From Chaetomium olivaceum (taxonomy: Eukaryota > Ascomycota > Sordariomycetes > Sordariales > Chaetomiaceae), in the NCBI GenBank assembly GCA_039881045.1, contig JAYWVB010000054.1, positions 1-64,000 on the forward strand: a stretch of DNA of 64,000 bases. The letters run 5' to 3'. The notes beneath the pieces are model-generated. The model worked only from the letters and a program-made list of their open reading frames with translations, had not been told where the DNA came from and made no database searches. The position numbers and the translations under genes are program-made. Shown here piece after piece: positions 11,791 to 25,558 of the stretch (the first letter of the stretch is position 1; every line of letters begins with the position of its first letter).

Positions 11791-14700
11791 GGGAGTGGCA
11801 GAGTGGCAGATGGGATGGGAAGGCGGAGGAGGCGGTGGTAGGTGGCGGCGGCAGTGATGGCCACCACCCGGGGAGAGGAGACCTGGAGCTGGACATCGGG
11901 GCTGGCCAGGCACATACATAACGACGCAACGCAGTTTTATGCGTGGACGACATACAGATTGATACGATGACTACGACTACTACTTTCGGTTTTGCTTTGG
12001 GGGCTGGGATGGGTATCTCGGTCCAGGATTTAATTTGGCACAAAAATGGTGATGGAGGACTGGGGCAGGACGGAGAAAGGGAAGGACTCGACTCGGTTTG
12101 GGCTCGGAGTTCTTGGTACACAGCTCCTAGATGGCGGCTGGGTTGGAGAACTTGGAATTCATTCAGGATCACACCCTTCTTGGGTCACTGTTCTTTGGAA
12201 CTCCCCTTTGTCCCTAGGTTTGGGAGTTGCGTTTGGGATTCGGATTTCCCACGATTTTTGGGACGGACGGGCGCATAGCTCATGGGACGACATGGCACGG
12301 ATGGCAGTACATAACCTGGAACCCTTCCCTGGCGGTGCCCACCGGCAGAAGGAAGCCTCTTTCCAGCAGGGCGCCTCCTCTGAGTCTCGGGGCATGGAAA
12401 AAGCGACTGGCTTTAGGAGTTGTTACAGGACCTTGCTCACGCCTCTTCCCCTAGATAAAATTTCCCCTTTTTCACAACTTGCACACATGTAGAGTACATA
12501 CACAACCACTTGCCGAACAGATTGCTCATACGGCCGAATCTCAATACATTATTAACCCCTCGCCTTTTGCTCTCCTGACCTGACTGACTGCATGCAACCC
12601 GGGTGATGCTACAACATGACGTCTGACGTTGGAATTAGGGAGGAACCGTCACGTCGTATCGGCGGGAGTGGCGCGTGCATGATGGGAAAGGGGAAGCCCC
12701 AGTTAACTTGACTACGACTTCAAGTGCGGGGAGACGGGGTTGACCACCGGGACCACGGCGAGGTCGAGGTCGAGGTCACCGGTACAACTTCTCAAGTCAA
12801 AATGTCACGGGAAAGGAAAATAGGAGACCATGCCGAGCAACCCCGATCACGGAGCGGTCCCCCGATATGCCCGAGATCAGCGGCAGGAAACGCGGCGAGG
12901 GTTGTAAGAATACGACTTGGTTGGGCCGGGTGATCTGCGCCGTGCAGGCCGGAGGTGTTACGTTGGGGGTTAACAAGGCCGAGCCCGCTGCCAAATTTCC
13001 CGGCCGCGCAATCGCCCGCTCCTTGCTTCCCCGGTCTCCGCCTGCATTATCGCCGCCGTGAATCGCTGCCCGCCCGCCCTGGTGGTGGCGTGGCAGTGGT
13101 GGTGTAGTCCCAAGACAAGACCTACAAGGACAGGTCAAGAGCGACAAAGACCGACAAGACCGGCAAGACGACAAGCGCATTCAACACGGCAAAAGAATCA
13201 GGGAATCGATACTTCGTACCCACCTTCCCGTCATCTTCCGACGTCAGAATCAGGAGACCAACCATCACAACCCCGATCAAACCACCTCGCAATGCCCGAT
13301 CTGGCCCGATCTCCAACCCGTGATCTTCGCTAGGTCTGCCACACCAAAGCACCAAAGCCACACCAGGCCCGCCGAGAACAGAGAGCTATTGGCGTTTGGA
13401 AAAAATACTCCGAGATTTCCCCCCTGAACACACCACACACTACGCCGCCGCTGCTCGAAACGAGCACTGCTCCCCCTTGCATGTCTCAGAGATGGATAGG
13501 CAGATAGCCTGGTTCAGCTGGGTATTGGATGGAGGGGCTCTGGTCAATATTGAAACAAAAAGCCAACGTTTTTGGGTGGATGGCAGGCAGTTGATAGCGC
13601 GCAAGCCAAAAACACCACCGCATTATTTCCAGGTCATGTAGCATAGACACACGACAAGACGGACGGGCAGGTTACAACGAAGTTGGAGACAGCAGCTTAA
13701 ACACCCCCATTCCATGACCCGTCACAGAAGCATTCAAAGTAACCCCTCCCCCACACGCACACAGCAGCCAGCCCTGTTAATCCCGGTGCTCATCCATGTA
13801 TGTACGTATGTATGTACATACATACATAAACGGCAGACAAGGTTTCTGGCCGATCGCCGCCTAGATAGCAGCGCGCAAGGACGGCAGGACCTTGGTCGTT
13901 GGTTGGTGTCAGGCGTTGAGGAGGAGAGGAGCTGATGGTGGTTGCATGGATGCACAGTGCGTGCGCCATCACGACCTTTTACACTCGTCCGCCCCCCCTG
14001 TGCCCCTCCTCACCAAACCCTCTTCCAGCTGCCTCCGCATTGCCAAGAGCAGTCAGGATATCTTGGCGATGGTGGGAGCGGGTCGAAGCGGGTCAACTTG
14101 GGGAAAAGCCAAGAAGCCAAGCGCAGATTGGTTGTGGCTTTCTCCGTCAATTTTCTTGTTCTTATCCTGGCTGGTTCTCTCTGGCGTCTGCGCGGCGCCG
14201 AAGCGAAGACATGCTCGGTTACCCGTGCGGCATGCTTGCTTCTTCAGCATGTTGCTGCTGATGCGACGCTATCGACGGCGCTTTTCTGCAAGATCCAGGC
14301 TGACGGCAGAGAATCGCACCAAAGAGAGGGAGAGAGGGAGGAGGAAGAGATAATGCACGATTGCACAGTGTGATTGTGGATATTACCTGAGGTCGCTCGT
14401 CAGTTCGAAAAGGGGGCTTGCGATTATGACTTGCCTGTCATGTCGTCCAAAACGGGTGGTTGACAGTGGGACATCGCGGCGAAGCACAATGGGCAGCCGA
14501 ACAAAGCGGCCACTAACTAGTTATCGCTTCGTCCGAGGTGATCGCGTCCGGGCCTGAGATGACTCCGCGCTGGTGGCCAAGAATTGGGAAGGACGAGGCT
14601 GATGACGCCGCCCTGCGTGAAATCCGGGGTGAAAGAACCGTATAGCCGGGTTGACTGGGGTGGCCGCCGTGGCGCTGCTCCTCGGGTAGCCAATGGCGTT

Positions 14701-17700
14701 CTTGTCGTCGAGTCCGCGCGGAGACGCCGGAGACACCGGAGAAGCAGTCGTGAATGTATTCGTAACATGAACAGACATACCCCGTGAACTGGACAATACC
14801 ATCCCAGTCGGGCAGATTCCCATGGTATCCGTAACGACATACAGATCTGTACAGATGTAACGTACTTCGCACTTGGTACTGATTTGAGGCCGGCCGGGTG
14901 GGTGTTTTTGGATGTCAGCTTCGGACCCTTTTGCTTATTGTGATCTCCCGGGGAGCATGAAACTGTTCTGTGGCATCAAGACAGTTCCATGGTTGTGGTC
15001 AAGGCCAAACCACGCTACTGGTGTGACGAACCGGAGCCCGGGGTCGCTCGCAGAAGGACCGTGTGCTTCCCAGCTCCTCGGCGCTGGGCTGGAGAAGAAA
15101 ACGGTGGCCTGTGATGTCTCCCGTTATTGGAGAAGGGGGCTTGCGGCGTGTTGGGTTCTTTGACAGGGTCGATCCGGGCAAATGGTGCCTTGCTCAGCAA
15201 AACGGTTGGCCTGAGCCCCGGACGCGAGCAAGGCTGTCTGAGACATGAGGACTCCTTTGCGCCAGGAGAGTGAACGGCTGCCCCATCCTGCCGTCCATCC
15301 TGGCGCCAATTCCCGTCACATGTCCAGGCAGGTGACAGTGTGGATGAGGAGCTAAAATTGGAGAGGTGTGAAGCTTCTTACCTACTTTGTGACATACGGG
15401 CCGAGTTGTTGACCAGCGAGCCGGCGCAGCGGTCGAAGCTCAGCAACGGCAGCACGGTCACGGTCTGATGCACATGAGGTTCCTCAGATGCGAGTCTGCG
15501 GCACAGCGAGGCACCAAGAGCGATCGTTCCTCCGTCCTCGTTCCCCACTCCCGAACGATTACGGGCATGACGTGCATGGTAACGGGGCTGGTGATAGCAG
15601 GGTCGTCGATATTGCCTAGACGGCGGGAAGGGAGCAGACCAACCAGCCTGAAGGCCTGAGGAACTACTTGCTGATGCCCACACTGCCAACGCTGTTACGA
15701 TGTGACGGCGAAGAGTTGGAGGAGGTGGGTTGCATCGCTTGGTCTAAAGTGGTGCCGTGTTGCGCTAGGCTGTGACCAAATCGGTGCAATTCTTAATGGG
15801 ACTCAGGCCACTTGCGCGGCCGTCTTTCCCTTGCAGACGACTGGGGGAAGAAAGAGAAGGAGAGAAAAACTGATCGAAAACCGGACAGAGCTCGAACCAT
15901 CTTGATTAAGCCGGGAAGGCGCATGCAGTTTGAGCAACGGCTAAGCACGAAGCCGCTTTCGTGCCCACCGGATTCCCCAAGGCAGATAACCCGGCCCGAG
16001 ATGAAGGAGGGGAGGTCCAAATGTGACGAGGGAAGGACCTTGAGTCGCTGCAAGCTAGAAAGAGCACTCGGCCGTTGTCGCTGCTCTGAAAAATACCTAA
16101 GACAAAAAAATCTCTATCGACGCAAATGCGGCAGCGGCGACTCTGAACGGCGTCGGAACCCGTCGTCCCGGTCTTCTCATGCCATCAGCGTCTCCATCGC
16201 GCTCTCCCTGATGAAAGAAGGCACGAATTGGTGCGTGAGACTTGCATGGTGTTAAGGCTGATGATTGGCTTAGACGGGCTGGGGCAATTGAGGCTATGAC
16301 CGTTTGGGGATTCTGGAGGGTTGCCGACGAGACGGACACTGCCTGCATTGTCGTCTTCGTCATGGCGTGGTGGTGATCCGTGGTAACTTGGGCAATTCAT
16401 GTAACCATGCTTAATCTTATCTGTACCATGGATTTCGTCCATCTCGGAGAGCAATCTGGAAGACTGGAACTCACGGTCCTCACGGTCTGACTTTCGGGTT
16501 TTCGCGGCATTCACGCTCTCACCCCAAGCAACATCAGATGATTTCGCCCCCAGAGACTAAGAGACAGCACCATCGTGTCCTTGTCTCAAACAGAATCGCC
16601 GGTAACTATGACGCCCGGGAATGCCCGACTTTGTTCACTTGTAGTTAAGGTAATTAATTCTGTTCTCTGAACGCCAAGGTTTGCTCTGGTCGGCGTGGGG
16701 ATGCCTTGGGCATCGACGGAGGTTTTAAACCACTTAGAACTGCAGCAGCTTGGGAAAGTAGCAGAGAACGGTCTGGACCATCCAACCAATTCCACGATGC
16801 CATCGCTCCCGACTCCAACCCCAACGCGGTCATCCGAAGACTGGCTTCCGGCTCGGCCTAGCAAAATGCGCCCTTTAAAAACTCGGTGCTTACCGAGGGA
16901 AGATAAACAATCTGAATGCGAGGGGAGGAACAGATAGAGGTTGCCATCGTGGAGCATCAACGCCCGCATTGTAATTCCTGGCAACCTGGAAATTGTGAGG
17001 ATCTACTCTCTTACAACACAGTATAGCTGCATGCAATATCGAAGCGCACCGTTTCGGCTGGCCGAAGGGCCTTCTGTTCGAGCCGGCCAAGAATGGAACG
17101 CTTCCTCACGGGTAACTCCAAAGAGACGAGGGGCAGCCAGTGGCAGCCCACTTTTGGTAAGCCGAGATCCGTCTCCCAAGGCGAAGTCTCATTGGGGCCC
17201 GCCCAACACATGGAAACCGTCGGAGATGCTTCTCGTGCGTTGCAAAAGTACACAGTACTCTCCTCTTCCTCGGTCCACATTGGCGTGAGCAGACGAATGA
17301 TGCCTAACCAGATCTTCAATCACTCGACGAGTTCCACCCACCGTGAAGATCTGGCCTCTCCACCAAGACAACAAAACGCTGCAGCTGCATCTCTGCGCTG
17401 GAGTTGCGCCGCTGGATGCAACGGCTCAGAGCCCTTGCCGCTTTTCCGATTGATCAGGGACGGAAGTTCCCAGCGATAAGTTGCCGGCGCCACGGCCACG
17501 ACGGGGCTCTGGACTGCAGCATACCAATATTTTTTTCGTGCCTTTTGTTGAATTGATATCAGCTGTCGACATCTGATAACTACCGGCCATAACTGTTTGA
17601 TCTGACTGGTCTCTGTCGCACAGAACGACGCTGTTGTGTTGACTGAGCAGCGTTTGAGCACACGCTACATCCCGGATGCTTTTCAATGAATTGGCCGCTT

Positions 17701-18900
17701 CGCGCAAACGAAGTTTTTTTTAGATGAACCCTTCGGCCGCTTATCCACCTCAACCAGAGCCGGCGCTGGACCCCGAGCGGGCAAACCCGTCTGCTCTGCC
17801 ATCGGATCCATTTCCCATCTCGCTCTTTTTTGTTCGGCGATGGGAGAACACCACTTACACAGTACAAGGTCGGATCTGCAGGAGGGGCATGCCAAGCGTG
17901 GTGCCGCCAATCATTGCCTGCATTGGCTAGTCACGATAAGCTCGGCCCTCCTTTTTTGCTCCCTTCCAGGTCTCCACTTGAGATATGTCTTGGCGATTTC
18001 GATGCAATGCCAGTCCCTTGGCCAATGTCTCATGCCGCCCGGTAAAATACACCCAGATTACATTGCCACGTACCAAACGGTATCAGGGTGGCGTGCCGGT
18101 CTCGCAACTCTGTGGCAGATTCTTGAGCATGGTTCCATGTTTCTCAAACTCCAAGCAGTTCATGTTGGCTTCGAGCCTTCTCCATCGTCTCTGCTCTAAA
18201 AGACCACAGTTACGCAATTGAGTGAGCATGAAAGAAGTTATACATTGGCATCAATACTTCCAACTATTCCTGTCGGCAAATAAAGACAGAACTCTCGTGA
18301 TGGTGACTTTTATTGTGCATCATCTCATTTTTTTGCTCCAAGCCGCTCAACTGCTGATGTTTTCTCATGGTTGCATCATGTGGGAGTCATTGGCCAAAAG
18401 TAGTTTAACGTGTGCACACTATGTACTTACTGTGTGTGCCTTGTCCGCTCCGGAAACGCTGCTTCTTTGTACACTGTACACAGTACTTGGAGGCTGCCCG
18501 ACCCGCCGACGCCGCAGCGCTGCAGGTGGTCGCCCACAGCAGGGGCGGGCAGCCGCGAGGGACGACCATAGCCGACCAAAAACTGTGCATCGCCGCCCCA
18601 TAGAACGTTCAAGCAAGCTGCGGGTCTTTCCTGAACTACCAGTGCCTTCCCTCCCGACATCAGCGACTGCATTCTTCACATCGTCGTCACCAGCGCTTTG
18701 GTTCGAATTGTCGGTTTTCTTCTTTTCCTTTTTGTAGGCATCGCCTTTTTCTGAACCCACGAAAATGTCCGTTTGAATGCAACTTGAATTGCCGTCGACC
18801 GACGTCTGCAGCGCACGAGCAGTCCCCGCAGATTGCACAACGACAACGCTCTCCAGCATGAGGGTCTTCCCACGCCGTGCTCGACCAAATTGCCACCACG
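11791..18900. other. 7.1-kb region with no recognisable gene
   Basis: All ORFs are short, overlap on both strands and lack family resemblance. I looked for tRNA B-box motifs, 5S rRNA and spliceosomal RNA signatures and found none. A repetitive purine-rich patch (acaagac-like units) lies at 13112-13180. A perfect 20-bp palindrome lies at 13806-13825. The stretch just before 18901 is the promoter of the kinase gene. The length is unusual for a fungus and could hold a lncRNA or a fast-evolving gene. Confidence 0.4.
13806..13825. repeat. Perfect 20-bp GTAT/ATAC palindrome in a TATG microsatellite
   Basis: The strand reads gtatgtatgt followed by its exact reverse complement acatacatac. It sits in a longer (TATG)n/(CATA)n tract from 13796 to 13827. 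Similar tracts occur at 29841-29857 and 59005-59020, so this is probably simple-sequence DNA. Confidence 0.8.
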
Positions 18901-21900
18901 ATGGAGTCTCAGCCGCCACGACAGCCGTTCCATCGGCCCTCGCACACCTCGTCTTCACAACATCCTCCCGCCTCCGCCGTCGCATATTCCATCCCGAACG
19001 GCCACCAGTACCCCGGTGTCCTCCCCGGGGCTCTTCAGCCCGGCCCTGCCCCGCCCCAGCATAGTCTCGTCGTCCCAGCCCGGCTCCGAGACGGCGACGC
19101 CGGGGGGTTCGAATGGTCCCAGCCCCTATTTGCATCCCTTGCACGGCCACAAGGTCCGAGAGTAAGTCTTTTCTTATCGTCCCGACTTTCGCGCCTCCCA
19201 CCCGCTATGGCACAGAAGAGACGAGCGGGGCAGATTGTCCAAACTCGCATGGCGTACCGCTAACATCTCGCACAGGACACACAAAAGCAAATGTCGAGCA
19301 TGACTACACAACCGGCAGGAAGCACATCAATAATTACGAAATCATTGAGGAGCTCGGCCGCGGCGTGCATGGCAAGGTGAAGCTTGCTAGGAATGTGGAG
19401 AATGGCGAATTCGTCGCCATCAAGATCATCCCGCGCTTCTCCAAGAAACGGCGGCTTGGCAAGGTCATGGCCATGTCAACCCAGGATAAGAGCAAGAAGG
19501 AGATCGCTATCCTCAAAAAGATCCGGCACCCAAACGTCGTCGCCCTACTCGAGGTCATCGATGACCCCGAGTTGAAGAAGATCTACATGGTGTTGGAGCA
19601 CGTCGAACTGGGCGAGGTGGTTTGGAGAAAGAAGGGACTTCCATATTTGCGAATACGAACGTCGCCGTATCGAACGGGAGACACGGGGCGTGAAAGCCAC
19701 GCCGGAAGAAGACCAGTTCGAGCGCCTTCTGTTGCAGCGCCAGGCCGCTAAGGATGCGCAGCGCGCGAGACTGCGAGCCCGCACTCAGAAGCCTTCGCCG
19801 ACTACTGGAGTCTTGAGTACGGCGCCGCGGACGATGAGGAGCTTGACTCGCACGTCGGTTCGCTCGGGAGGGATGATACGGGTCTATCGGCTATGCGACC
19901 GGCTCTGTCGGACACGAGTTCTCTTGCAGGATCAAGAGCAACCTCCCGGGCTCCGTCCCGGTCACAGTCAATCAAGTCCCTAACGAACCCTGCCGAGCCG
20001 AACTCCGCTCTAGCCGCCGGCAACGATGACGTAGAAACACCCGGCGCCCTACCTATCAAATCCAAGCCTGGCTCGTCGACCGTGCTAGACGGGACCATGT
20101 ACGGCCCTTACGTCGAGGATCCCGCCTTACGGGGAAGGTCTCCCAGCATGGCGGACTCGCTCATGTCTCACTTGTCCTCGTTTGACTTCAACAAAGTACA
20201 CGATCCGTATGTGGACGACTTTTCGTACGTGCCTTGCTTTACCATGGAGCAGGCGAGGAATACATTCCGCGATACTGTCCTAGGCCTCGAGTACTTGCAT
20301 TACGAAGGTGTGGTCCATCGGGACATCAAACCGGCGAACTTGCTCTGGACCAAGGACAAGAGGTCCAAGATCGCCGATTTTGGTGTCTCCTACTTTGGCC
20401 GACCCGTCCGCGAAGGGGAGCCCGACGATACCATTTCCGAGTCCGAAGCACGAGACTTCGATAACGATCTCGAGCTTGCCAAGACGGTCGGCACGCCCGC
20501 CTTTTTCGCTCCCGAACTCTGCGCTACCGACCTTTTTGACGCTCCTCCTGGGCAGCAGCCAAAGATCACCGAACAAATCGATGTCTGGTCATTGGGTGTC
20601 ACGCTATATTGTTTGATCTATGCCCGGCTACCATTCTTGGCCGAGGATGAGTGGCAGATGTTCAAGAAGATTGCAAACGAGGAGGCATACATCCCGAGCC
20701 GGCGTCTTCGGCCTGTCGACCCTGCCACCAAACCCAGCGAGAAGTCACTTTATACGCGAGTGAACAAGCCGCCGTACCGTGATGACGACGAACTCACCTA
20801 CGAAGATATCGAACCTGACCTTCAAGACCTCCTAAGGAAGATGCTCACGAAGAATCCGGAGAAAAGGATTCGCCTGCGTGACGTGAAACGGCACCCTTGG
20901 GTTATGCAGGGTGTCGATATCATGTCGTGGATTGACGACACGGACCCCTCGAGGAAGGCATCGGGCAAGAAGATCCAGGTTGATGAGAAGGATATGGCTC
21001 GTGCTGTTGTCCCGCTGAGCTTGATTGAGCGCGCAAGATCCGTGGTCAAGAAAGCGGTGGGCAAGGTGATGCACCCTCGCGGGGACCGTACAGAGCGTCT
21101 CGTCTCGCCGGCGCGCCGCCAGCAGCGCCGCCAGTTCGGCAGGCGATATCACCAATCTAATAACACCCCATCTACGCGATACCCGGCGAAGAAGCCTACG
21201 CCCCGACGATTACTTTTCCAGCCCCACTCAGCAAACGGGCGGGCATCCCCTCACACACAGCGTATTAGCCAGCCCTGTGACCGGGTCACCTCCCGTATCG
21301 TCTCCGCTGCACCAGTCATCGTCACTCAGTAGTAACCGCGGATCCCGTAGGCCGCTTGAGCTGCTCACAACGCTCACCGGGAGGGAAGACCACTGGACGC
21401 GACAAGCATCCGCCTCGCCGCATCGGGCACTGCCTCGACATGGGCCATCCAGGTCCATCACGAACGCTTTTTTAGCCCTCACGCCTACTCCGGTCGAAAC
21501 GCAGACGCTTCCGCCAACGCCTCTCTGACAGCCCGGTGGACGACCCGAGTAGCGCGCTCAGAAAAGCTAGGGATATCAGGTCAAACACAGACGATCTCGG
21601 CCGAGCCCGATCGGTTGACCGTGGCCTATTTGTCAGCAACGATAAACGTGCCGAAGCCAGAGTGGCGCTGAGCACCGCGATTGCCCCGGGAAACGTGCAC
21701 TTCAACCCGCAGCATCGCTCTGTACAGTCGATCGAGCTCACGGAAGCCCCTGAGTATGCCGCCTCGGCCATGGTGCCTCCAGCGATGGGCTCCCTCTCTG
21801 GATATCCACGTGGCCAGTTCAAGTCCGATCCCAACATGCACAATAAGCAGCGCGGATTTATGGTGTTACAAGAGAGGCCGGTGACGGCTCATCGTGCCGA

Positions 21901-22650
21901 GGCGGTTCAAAAACCATCGACCCCCGAGCCTGGGTTCACGCCCTGTCCTTCATCCCCAGATGACGATACATTCCCCCGCTGCCCCTGTCCAGGGGCGAGA
22001 CTATCGCGACGGGCAAATCGTCTAGCTCGATATCAATGGGCGCGCTCACGACCCCTGACCAGTCCTAGCGAGTCGGCGAGCCCCATCTACGGACTCAATA
22101 ACCAGATGACCAAGGAGGTGGCCGACCGCATGGTTGCGTTCCAGTCGGACCCGTCGCTGCCTGCTTTGCTCAGCAGCACGAGCTCCGTCTCGGCGGACCC
22201 GGAGGGCGAGTTCCTCGGCAATCCGGGAGTGGTGGGCCGACCCTCGGTGATTGATACCACCGACTCGCTCACACCGCCGGCGTTTGCAAAGGGCCCATGT
22301 CAGGGTTCCCGTTGGAAGCGCAAGACGAGGGTACCGTACCTGTGAGGTTTGACGGCTCCAGCGTCTGCACTCCAGTAGGCGGCAGGCTTCCTACGAGTCG
22401 GAGGGGCTCGCGGTGTCATCAGGAAGACGACGATGATGACAACGACAGCGATAGCGACGAGGGGTTGACGATGGCGAGGCCGAAGAAGAAGCCTGCCGGG
22501 CCTTCGGGTTCGGCTTCTAGCACACCCCCCAAGGACACACAAGCACAAACCGGAGTGGAAAGGCTTATTGGGAATGCGCGGCGGCGGAACACGAACGCGA
22601 GCGTGGGCAGCACCGAAACGGCGAAGAAGATGTTTGTGGATAGCGACTAG
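18901..22650 (+). CDS. CaMKK/Ssp1-type Ser/Thr protein kinase (multiple apparent frameshifts)
   Basis: The kinase belongs to the CaMKK/SNF1-activating group (S. pombe Ssp1, yeast Sak1/Tos3/Elm1), which phosphorylate the activation loop of AMPK-type kinases. The N-lobe has the glycine loop GRGVHGKV, the VAIK lysine and a KKEIAILKKIRHPNV helix. The C-lobe has HRDIKPANLL, DFGVS, TVGTPAFFAPELC and DVWSLGVTLYCLIYARLPF. Between the lobes lies an insert of about 200 residues rich in Ser, Arg and acidic residues. The C-terminus is long and disordered, ending in an acidic run and KKKPAG. Exon 1 is 18901-19161, the intron 19162-19275, and the rest is one exon. The family frame needs changes near 19002, in A-run 19283-19286, near 19641, near 19796, near 21110, near 21480 and in C-run 22294-22296. 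Coding conservation across all frames argues for sequence errors rather than a dead gene. Expected length is about 1,210 residues. Confidence 0.85.
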
Positions 22651-24024
22651 CCGGCCCACTCGACTTTAAACTGCTGCGTCTGAGCGAGTCGAATAGAGCG
22701 TTCCATGATGCGACGTTCGCAAAATCACACTTTATCACCGATTAGTCGCGCCGCTTCGCTCGGCTATTTCGGGTAGACTATTCTACCAATACGCTTGGGC
22801 ATTTTGACACTGGCATGCATGCGGGTATCATCATATCATGGCGGATGGAGTTGGGTTTTGAGGTTCTACTTGGTTGTTTTGGTTTGGGAGCATGCATGGG
22901 ATCGGGTTAGCTGGCAATGGGTGGGCGGGCGGAGGAGTTTCAATGTCCCTGGTTTGATCATTTACTACCACATTTACATTCTCGGCGGCGGGTATTGGCG
23001 GGTCGTCTCCGGACTGGCGGGGGGTTATGGCGTTGGCTATGTCAGAGTCTGATATGATATGGTTGTTGGTTAGGTTGTTGATTATCCTGCACTACACTAC
23101 ACTACACACACTGCTACACATGCACCCTCACAGACATACACACGCACACACACTACTCAACCACAACTGCACTTCACCATGTCTGGGATGGTGGGTTTTT
23201 TTTGGGATCATGATCGTCTGGTATGTTTTGGGTGATTGCTGTTTGGTGTATGCTGGGTGTTTGGATGTGTATGCTGTCTGTCGCCATCGTTGGACGACAA
23301 CAGGGTAGGCACTTGTGATTTCTGGCGCGGTTTACCTCCTTCGGCGTTGATACGTATGTACATTGGGCTTGGTCTTTGGTGCATTTTACACGAATGGGTC
23401 TGGGCTTGGGGTACTTGGATTGAAATGACTGGCTGGCGGGCAATAGTCGGTCACGGTCGTGGTCGGGGGTCGGGGTCCCTACAGAGAGAAGAGAAGCGCA
23501 TGCAAATGCAACAAAGCGAATCAGATGGGAAGCTAAACCAAGCTGTGACACCCGGAGGGATTTCCGAGTTGGGTATGCCGGGCTGGGCCTGGCCTTGGTG
23601 CCCGGTCCCGGGTCCGAAGGGTTGGTTGTGCTGTTGGAGGGGGGCGGGGGTCGAGAGCGGTTCCGTTGACGGATCGGATCTGGGCCCGGGCATCATCCGG
23701 GGGAATGGGGGACGTGTCTGAGTTGTCGCGCAGGAAAGTCGGGCATGTGACGACGTGGTCGTCCGGGGGGAGGGGGGGTGACAACTTGACAGACAGTTTG
23801 TACTGTGTAAATACGGGTGTAAATACGAGTGTATCGTCATGCACTCGGTGTCTTGTGGTAACTGACAGATTACCATCTGCCGAATGCTTCGTTGCTTGCC
23901 CCTGTCACTTCATTACGACTTTGTCTTGCCTGCCGGGACCTGCATGCCAATTCGGGTTTGGAGCTTTCTTCTGACCACATCTGTCGCAAACACCCCACGT
24001 CATGGTTTGTGCATGTTCATCAAC
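22651..24024. other. Intergenic region upstream of ALG2
   Basis: 1.37 kb with CA-rich simple sequence at 23091-23155 and G-rich runs at 23636-23648 and 23762-23779. No gene-like ORF. It holds the kinase 3' UTR and the ALG2 promoter. Confidence 0.5.
23091..23155. repeat. CTACA/CA simple-sequence repeat
   Basis: The run starts with tandem ctaca units (actacactacactacac) and degenerates into CA dinucleotides with interruptions. Confidence 0.75.
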
Positions 24025-25558
24025 ATGGCCGGCGACGACAAGACACCCGGCAAGACAGTAGTCTTCCTGCACCCAGATCTGGGAATTGGGGGTGCAGAGC
24101 GGTTAGTTGTCGACGCGGCAGTAGGCCTGCAGAAACGCGGACACAAAGTGATCATCTTCACGAGCCATTGCGATCCCACCCATTGCTTCGACGAGGCCCG
24201 CGATGGTATGCCACACCCATTCATTCCCTGCCCATATCTCTAGCCCATCATTGCATTTTTAACCGGCCTTCCCTTCCTCAGGCACCCTCGACGTGCGCGT
24301 GCGCGGCAACACGCTCATCCCCCCCTCCCTCCTCGGCCGCTTCGCCATCCTCTGCGCCATCCTGCGCCAGCTACACCTAATCATCCACATCACCCCTCCT
24401 CACCTCGGAGCTACGCACCCTCGCACCCAATGCCTTCTTCGTCGACCAGCTCAGCGCGGGGTTGCCCCTCCTCAAAATCCTAACCAATGCGCCCATCTTC
24501 TTCTACTGCCACTTCCCCGATCTGCTCCTTGCCCGCGGCCGCGCCCGCCTGGTGAAGCGCCTCTACCGCGTGCCGTTCGATGCGCTCGAGCGCTGGAGCA
24601 TGGGCTTTGCCGATGCAATCGCCGTCAACTCGGAGTTCACAAAGGGCATCGTCGCGCAGACGTGGCCGGGGCTGGTACAACCCCCCAAGGTGACCAAGGG
24701 CAGGGACAGAGCAAAGGAAAAGAAAAGGCACAACTACACGTCGTATACCCCTGCATCGACACCACCCCCGCCTCCTCCTCCACCGACCAGGTCGCCCCCC
24801 TCCCCTGGAAATCCACCGGCGTAATCCTCTCCATCAACCGCTTCGAGCGCAAGAAGAACATCGCCCTCGCCCTGCACGCCTTCGCCCTGCTGCCCCCCGC
24901 CCGCCGCAAACAAGCCAAGCTCATCCTCGCCGGCGGCTACGACCCGCGCATTCCCGAGAACGTGTCCTACCACGCCGAACTCACCACCCTCGCCAGCGCG
25001 CTCAACCTCCGGCACGCCACCGCCAAAACCGTCGTCTCCGCCGTCGGCACCGACGCGGGAACCGCCTCCGCCGACGTCGTCTTCCTCCTCTCCGTCCCGC
25101 AGACCCTCAAAGCCATCCTCCTCCGCACCGCGCGCCTGCTCGTCTACACCCCTTCCAACGAGCACTTCGGCATCGTGCCGCTCGAGGCCATGCTCGCGGG
25201 CGTGCCCGTGCTAGCCGCCGACAGCGGCGGCCCGCGCGAGACAGTCGTCGAGGGCGTGACCGGGTGGTTGCGGGATCCGGACAGCCCGGAGGCGTGGAGT
25301 GCGGTGATGGATCGGGTGCTGAACGAGATGGGGGAGGGGGAGTTGGCGGGGATGGGGAGGGCCGGGGTGGAGAGGGTGAAGGGGAAGTTTACGCAGGGGC
25401 AGATGGCGGAGAGGTTGGAGGGGATTTTTGAGGGGATGAGGAGGAGGGCGCCCCCCGGGGTGTCTGGGGGTGTCTCGCCGTCGGTTTTGCTGGCTGGGTT
25501 GGTGGCACTTGTTGGGATTGTGGTTCCGCTGGTTTTGGTGGGGAGGATAGCATGGTAG
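24025..25558 (+). CDS. alg2: ALG2 alpha-1,3/1,6-mannosyltransferase (two apparent indels)
   Basis: ALG2 adds the second and third mannoses to the dolichol-linked glycan on the cytosolic face of the ER for N-glycosylation. The N-terminal block HPDLGIGGAERLVVDAA is typical. The middle has FFVDQLSAG and FYCHFPDLLL. The C-terminal GT4 domain contains the SINRFERKKN block and the EX7E motif in SNEHFGIVPLEAMLAG. A C-terminal membrane segment follows (about the last 25 residues). Exon 1 is 24025-24205, the intron 24206-24281, exon 2 24282-25558. The frame needs one C less in run 24393-24396 and one G more at 24727-24728; after both, 486 codons including the stop result, the normal family length. An in-frame ATG at 24013 could add four residues. 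From about 25250 the wobble positions switch from C to G. Confidence 0.92.
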
